A DNA stretch of 64,000 nucleotides from Pomphorhynchus laevis (taxonomy: Eukaryota; Acanthocephala; Palaeacanthocephala; Echinorhynchida; Pomphorhynchidae), in assembly GCA_012934845.2 (NCBI GenBank), contig WNNJ02000089.1:124001-188000 (forward strand), read 5' to 3'. Position numbers and translations under genes: made by a program. Shown one piece after another: positions 60,119-64,000 of this stretch. The notes under the pieces were generated by a model. That model saw only the letters and a program-made list of their open reading frames with translations. It had not been told where the DNA came from and ran no database searches. The stretch's first letter is position 1. Every line of letters begins with the position of its first letter.

Positions 60119-61495
60119 CTAAAGAATAACAAAATAATAATTTAAGAGTAAACAGTAAATGAGTATTAGATGTGTATTATTTCGCGAAATAATCACGAAA
60201 TTATAAATTTCCGATACTTAAAATTTAGTATTTAAGTATTGAATATTAAGTATTTGAGTATGTAAATATTTTAGGCATTTTCCAAATAAAATTGTCTGAA
60301 GATATTTCTGTTCCAAATAGTTCAATTATTATATCGGAAATAGATTATTTTGCAATAGCAAAATTGCTTGAAATTATTTTCCAGAGGAGACTGACATATT
60401 TTAACTGGATATTGAACAATATGCTTTTTGCTAATCGACGAAAGCGCTTAAATCTAATAAAATTTAACAAATTTGTTAATGAAATTTATTAATAAAATTT
60501 ATACAAAAACCTGACAAAGATTATTTGCATAAAAGGTCATTTGTAAAGCACATTAAAGTTATAATAAATTAATTTATAAATTAATTAATTGATATATTAA
60601 TAAATTAATTAATTGATTTTATTAATTTATTTTATTTATAAAAAATACTTTGACTCTTAATTAACATGTTCAGTGTCTTTCTTCACAAGTTTTTTAGGTA
60701 CATCGTTTTACCTTCACACCGTTTTGCTTCTATTGATAGCCATATTCACTTCTGGTGAAAAAGTGAATAGGAGCATCATTTTTTCTCTTTCAAATTTTAT
60801 ATCTACATAAATATTAAATTCAAAATTTGAAATTTGAAAAAATTTTAAATAAAAAATAATTTTAATAATTTTATTTTCTGTTGAATAAAATTACTTATGA
60901 AAGAAATTACAAATTATTTTTGCCCATCCAATTACAACCCTGACGTATCTACGAATTTCAAAAGAAAAATTTATTACATAAATTATGCCCATGGGTAAAC
61001 CTTTTTTATACGTCCTTTGTATAATATTATCCTTTATCCTTTATATCATATTATCCTATTATCCTTTATATAATACGTCTTTGCGTAAGCCTTTTTAGTG
61101 AAATAGAAAAGTAATAATTAAAATCTTGTATTTAATTAAAGATTACTTGTAGTTAATTCTAAAGTTCGTATTGTAGTCGACTGTTTTTAAAGGCCCTGGC
61201 TTGCCGTTGTTACTATATCAATAATACACTTGCCCAGTTTTTGTCGACAAGATAATCGTTAAATCTTATGTAAATGGCTACGAAAATATCTCATACCGTT
61301 TTGATTTTCCAAAAAATGTTTGTCTATAAATAACGGCCTTTTCAACAAGTTTCGAATAATCAAGTGTCTATGATTTCATCAAACCTTTTTAGTTGATTTA
61401 GAATAACCCAACCGACATTTTTATAAAATAATATTTTATATTATTCTATATTTGGCACAATAATTTAATTATAAAAATTTGGGCATTAAAATAAA
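60119..61495. other. Region upstream of the first placed Piezo exon
   Basis: AT-rich. A 66-codon plus-strand frame (60292-60492) shows no recognisable domain. The first Piezo exon (start methionine and first helix) should lie here or further right; no open stretch with a suitable donor and hydrophobic pattern was convincing. Confidence 0.4.
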
Positions 61496-61885
61496 AAGGC
61501 CAAAAAAGGCTTCAAATATAAAGCCGAATATATTTGAAGTATATATATTTATATTTTATATTTTATATATTTATATATATATTTATATTTGAAGTATATA
61601 TATTTATATTTTATATTTTATATATTTATATTATATATATTTATATTTTATACAAATATATATTTATATATTTATATTTGAACCCCCCAAAGGGGACTTT
61701 AAATATAAAGCCGAATATATTTGAAGTATATATATTTATATTTTATATTTTATATATTTATATTATATATATATTTATATTTTATATAAATATATATTTA
61801 TATTTGAACCCCCAAAGGGGGCTTTAAATATAAAGCCTAAATCGGGCTTCAAATATAAAGCCTAAAGGGGGCTTCAAATAAGAAG
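61495..61885. repeat. Satellite-like tandem repeat with AAAGCCGAATATA units
   Basis: Two large units of about 170-190 bp, each beginning 'aatataaagccgaatatatt tgaagtatatatatttatat' and ending 'tatttgaacccccaaagggg'. They are followed by shorter 'gcttcaaatataaagcctaa' units. The long open frame across it is a by-product of TA-rich sequence. Confidence 0.8.
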
Positions 61886-63170
61886 CCTCCTTTTTAAAAT
61901 ATAATTTACAAAAATAAAATTTTTCTATCAATAGAAAAATTTAAATAAGGATACTATTAAATGTAAAAAATGCTAAAATTATTTAAAAAAAAAACAAAAT
62001 TATTCAATGATCACATGTGATTACCAAAGTGTTATGCGAATAGCACAACACATAGAGACTTCACTGTTTAAGGAAATATTTATCGAATATTTATTGAAAC
62101 GAATATATTTTAATTTGGTTTGAAATACACTTTATGAATTAATCGACCCGTCACTTACAGAAAATTGTATTTAATTGTAATATAAATAAAACATAAAATG
62201 GTATAAATTAAAATATTAAACACCATTTGATATTTTCTAAAGTATATTTCCTAAGTAATTAATGATTACATTGAGCAACATCCTCAAATACGTCAATTTT
62301 TCAATTAACAAGTAAATTATTATTGTTATTGTACATTTATAATTATTGCGTTATTATAAAAAATATGCATTGACATATTTAAAATTACTTTTTATATATT
62401 AAATAACACAAGCTATAAATAAAAAAATGACTATTGAATTTTAGAATGTCATAAATTATTTCATATTATTTAACATATTTCAAGTTCATTAAAGTAATTT
62501 TGTTAATTTGTATTTTTTTGATTTCCTAAAAAATATGATTTGCATATTAAATGTTATGTTTAAGTATAGACATAAGATGTATGCATGCGTCACTATTTAA
62601 CTTAACTAAGTTCTAAACAATTAAAAAATGACGTGCTCGCTAACATCAAAACCAGTTGTCATATCATAATTTTGCCATAAAAAATTCGTATAAATATTTG
62701 TCAGAAGAAAATAATTTTATAAATAAATTAGTAATATTAAGCTGGAAAGGAATATTTCCAGCTTCTATGCTGAAACTAGTTTTATTTATCAGATCAGTTT
62801 ACCAAAATTGATTAATTATTAATTCATGTTCGAAATTAAAAATTACATTTTACCCTTAAATAATTAATTATTAATTTAATTATTAATTAATGTTTAATGT
62901 TTAATTAAAAAACAGTTTTAATTCATTTAATTAATTACATTTTACCGTTAAAATTTAAAACTTTTGTAAAACTGTGTAGTCAGACACTAAATTGCTGAAT
63001 TTAAGACAGTTTTTAAGCCTTTTCTTTAGATTTATCAAGTCTTTCTAAAGTATTTGTATTAATTCTTAATAATAATAGGACTTTATTAATAAAAATACAT
63101 AAATGGAAGTGTAGTTTAACAAGAAGTCCGTTAAAAAAAGTCAGTCAACAGAAAAAATAGGTCAACAATT
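61886..63170. other. AT-rich stretch
   Basis: No gene or mobile element recognised; one perfect 10-bp hairpin AAGCTGGAAA..TTTCCAGCTT at about 62741-62766. Confidence 0.4.
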
Positions 63171-64000
63171 TCTTTGTCTTCTTCCTATTAAGGCCAAAAT
63201 CAATGGGGATCTAAGTCCCCCAACCAATCCCGCACGCCGCTTTCCGATTGAACCACCCGGGGTCTTTCATCCCCTGAAGAATCTAATCGGTGCGGACGAT
63301 GTTGGGTAAACGAGAGACGAGGAGCTTAAGAAACCTTAGCCTTTGCTCTGGGGGACGTCTTCTTAAGAAGAAGACTAATCCGAGATAGCCCAGGTACCCC
63401 AAAGGCACACCTGGGTTTTCCCATTCAACGACAGATGCTGGGCCCGTTTCAGAGCCCACCTAGCTTTCTTCAGGATACGTTTGAGTCTATCCAGGTCGGC
63501 TTTCGCCGACCAGTTCGCCGACACGGTGAACCCCAGGTATTTTACTCAACTTGTGAAGACAGGGAGTGGTTCGGAGGCAAATATGGAGGAGAGCATAGAG
63601 AGTGCTAGTCTCTTAAGTTTTTTCTTGGTCGCAGGGGAGCCATGAAAGACAACCACCTGCGATTTAGCGGAGTTTAGAACAAGGTTGGATCTAGGCAACT
63701 GGTCTTTTAATCTTAAAAAGAAGCGGCTGATGTCCGAGACTACGTCTTTGCACCTGCGTCCAGTGAACAGGGCTGTGGTGTCATCAGCGTACACCACTAG
63801 ACGTTGTTCACGTTTAAATATTTTAAATAGAATAATTTAAGCAGCAAGATATAAGATTGGAGAAAGTAGTAAACCTTGAGGCACACCCGTAATAGGGTAG
63901 AACTGACGCGCATCAGGGTCGTCATCATAATAAAATCGCTTGGTGTACAGCAGTATCTCCACCCTGTTAACAATTCTCACAGGCAACCCGAGGGACCTGA
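63170..64000 (-). mobile_element. YADD-type LINE reverse transcriptase, runs off the window
   Basis: GC-richer. From the right edge on the minus strand: LPVRIVNRVEILLYTKRFYY, ITGVPQGLLLSPILY (RT motif with PQG..LSP) and, after an in-frame break, VVYADDTTALFTGRRCKDVV (catalytic YADD), then LRLKDQLPRSNLVLNSAKSQ and VVVFHGS (the NP.KS/NSAKS..V.F motif). A 3' part down to about 63170 keeps high GC without a clear frame. Jockey/CR1/I-type by pattern; a finer family call is not possible here. Confidence 0.82.

Noticed and set aside
61534-61827. 97-codon ORF rich in I/Y/F
   Set aside because: By-product of TA-rich satellite sequence.

Overview
This window is AT-rich (by eye three quarters A+T or more) eukaryotic DNA from an invertebrate animal. 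One host gene organises it: a Piezo mechanosensitive ion channel read on the minus strand. I could place 44 exons with matching splice phases between about 60.1 kb (near the N terminus) and 1.3 kb (stop codon). They add up to about 6.4 kb, or about 2,130 codons, against the family's usual 2,100 to 2,900 residues. The start codon and first exon were not found, and short exons are missing in two places, near 21-25 kb and near 16.6-18.7 kb. The species cannot be named from sequence alone. The divergent Piezo, minimal introns of 42-61 nt with TTTAG-like acceptors, abundant Penelope-like elements and two endonuclease-type retroelement families suggest an AT-rich invertebrate, not a vertebrate or plant.

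Layout from right to left along the gene: 57.1-60.1 kb, N-terminal transmembrane blade exons with a roughly 85-bp minisatellite in one intron; 44.3-55.9 kb, further blade exons; 37.1-44.3 kb, a 7.3-kb intron holding a Penelope element, a 191-bp perfect copy of the gene's own last exon and an unidentified 258-codon ORF; 24.9-37.1 kb, middle blade and beam exons; 18.7-21.1 kb, the exons ending in the LWAM..VPRP block; 13.4-14.6 kb, anchor exons with the Piezo signature PF-x2-E-x6-W; 7.4-12.1 kb, outer helix and extracellular cap; 1.3-1.56 kb, inner helix and C-terminal domain.

The introns are crowded with old mobile DNA: two RT-plus-GIY-YIG Penelope-like elements, a third RT-only Penelope-type family with many 3'-end copies, a retroelement family with a CCHC/RHD-type C terminus (LINE-A), a second with a PDG..LVWD C terminus (LINE-B), YADD-type LINE pieces, a tRNA-headed SINE, foldback MITEs and satellites. 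At the right edge (63.2-64 kb) a GC-richer LINE reverse transcriptase runs off the window.

The most unusual signals are RNA structures and copying scars. The 3' end of the RT-only Penelope family carries a pseudoknotted fold present in five near-complete copies, with paired (compensatory) changes. A hammerhead ribozyme with an intact core lies sense-oriented in the last Piezo intron. Two decayed hammerheads lie inside SINE-like repeats. Many perfect short inverted repeats with tiny loops are scattered through the introns.
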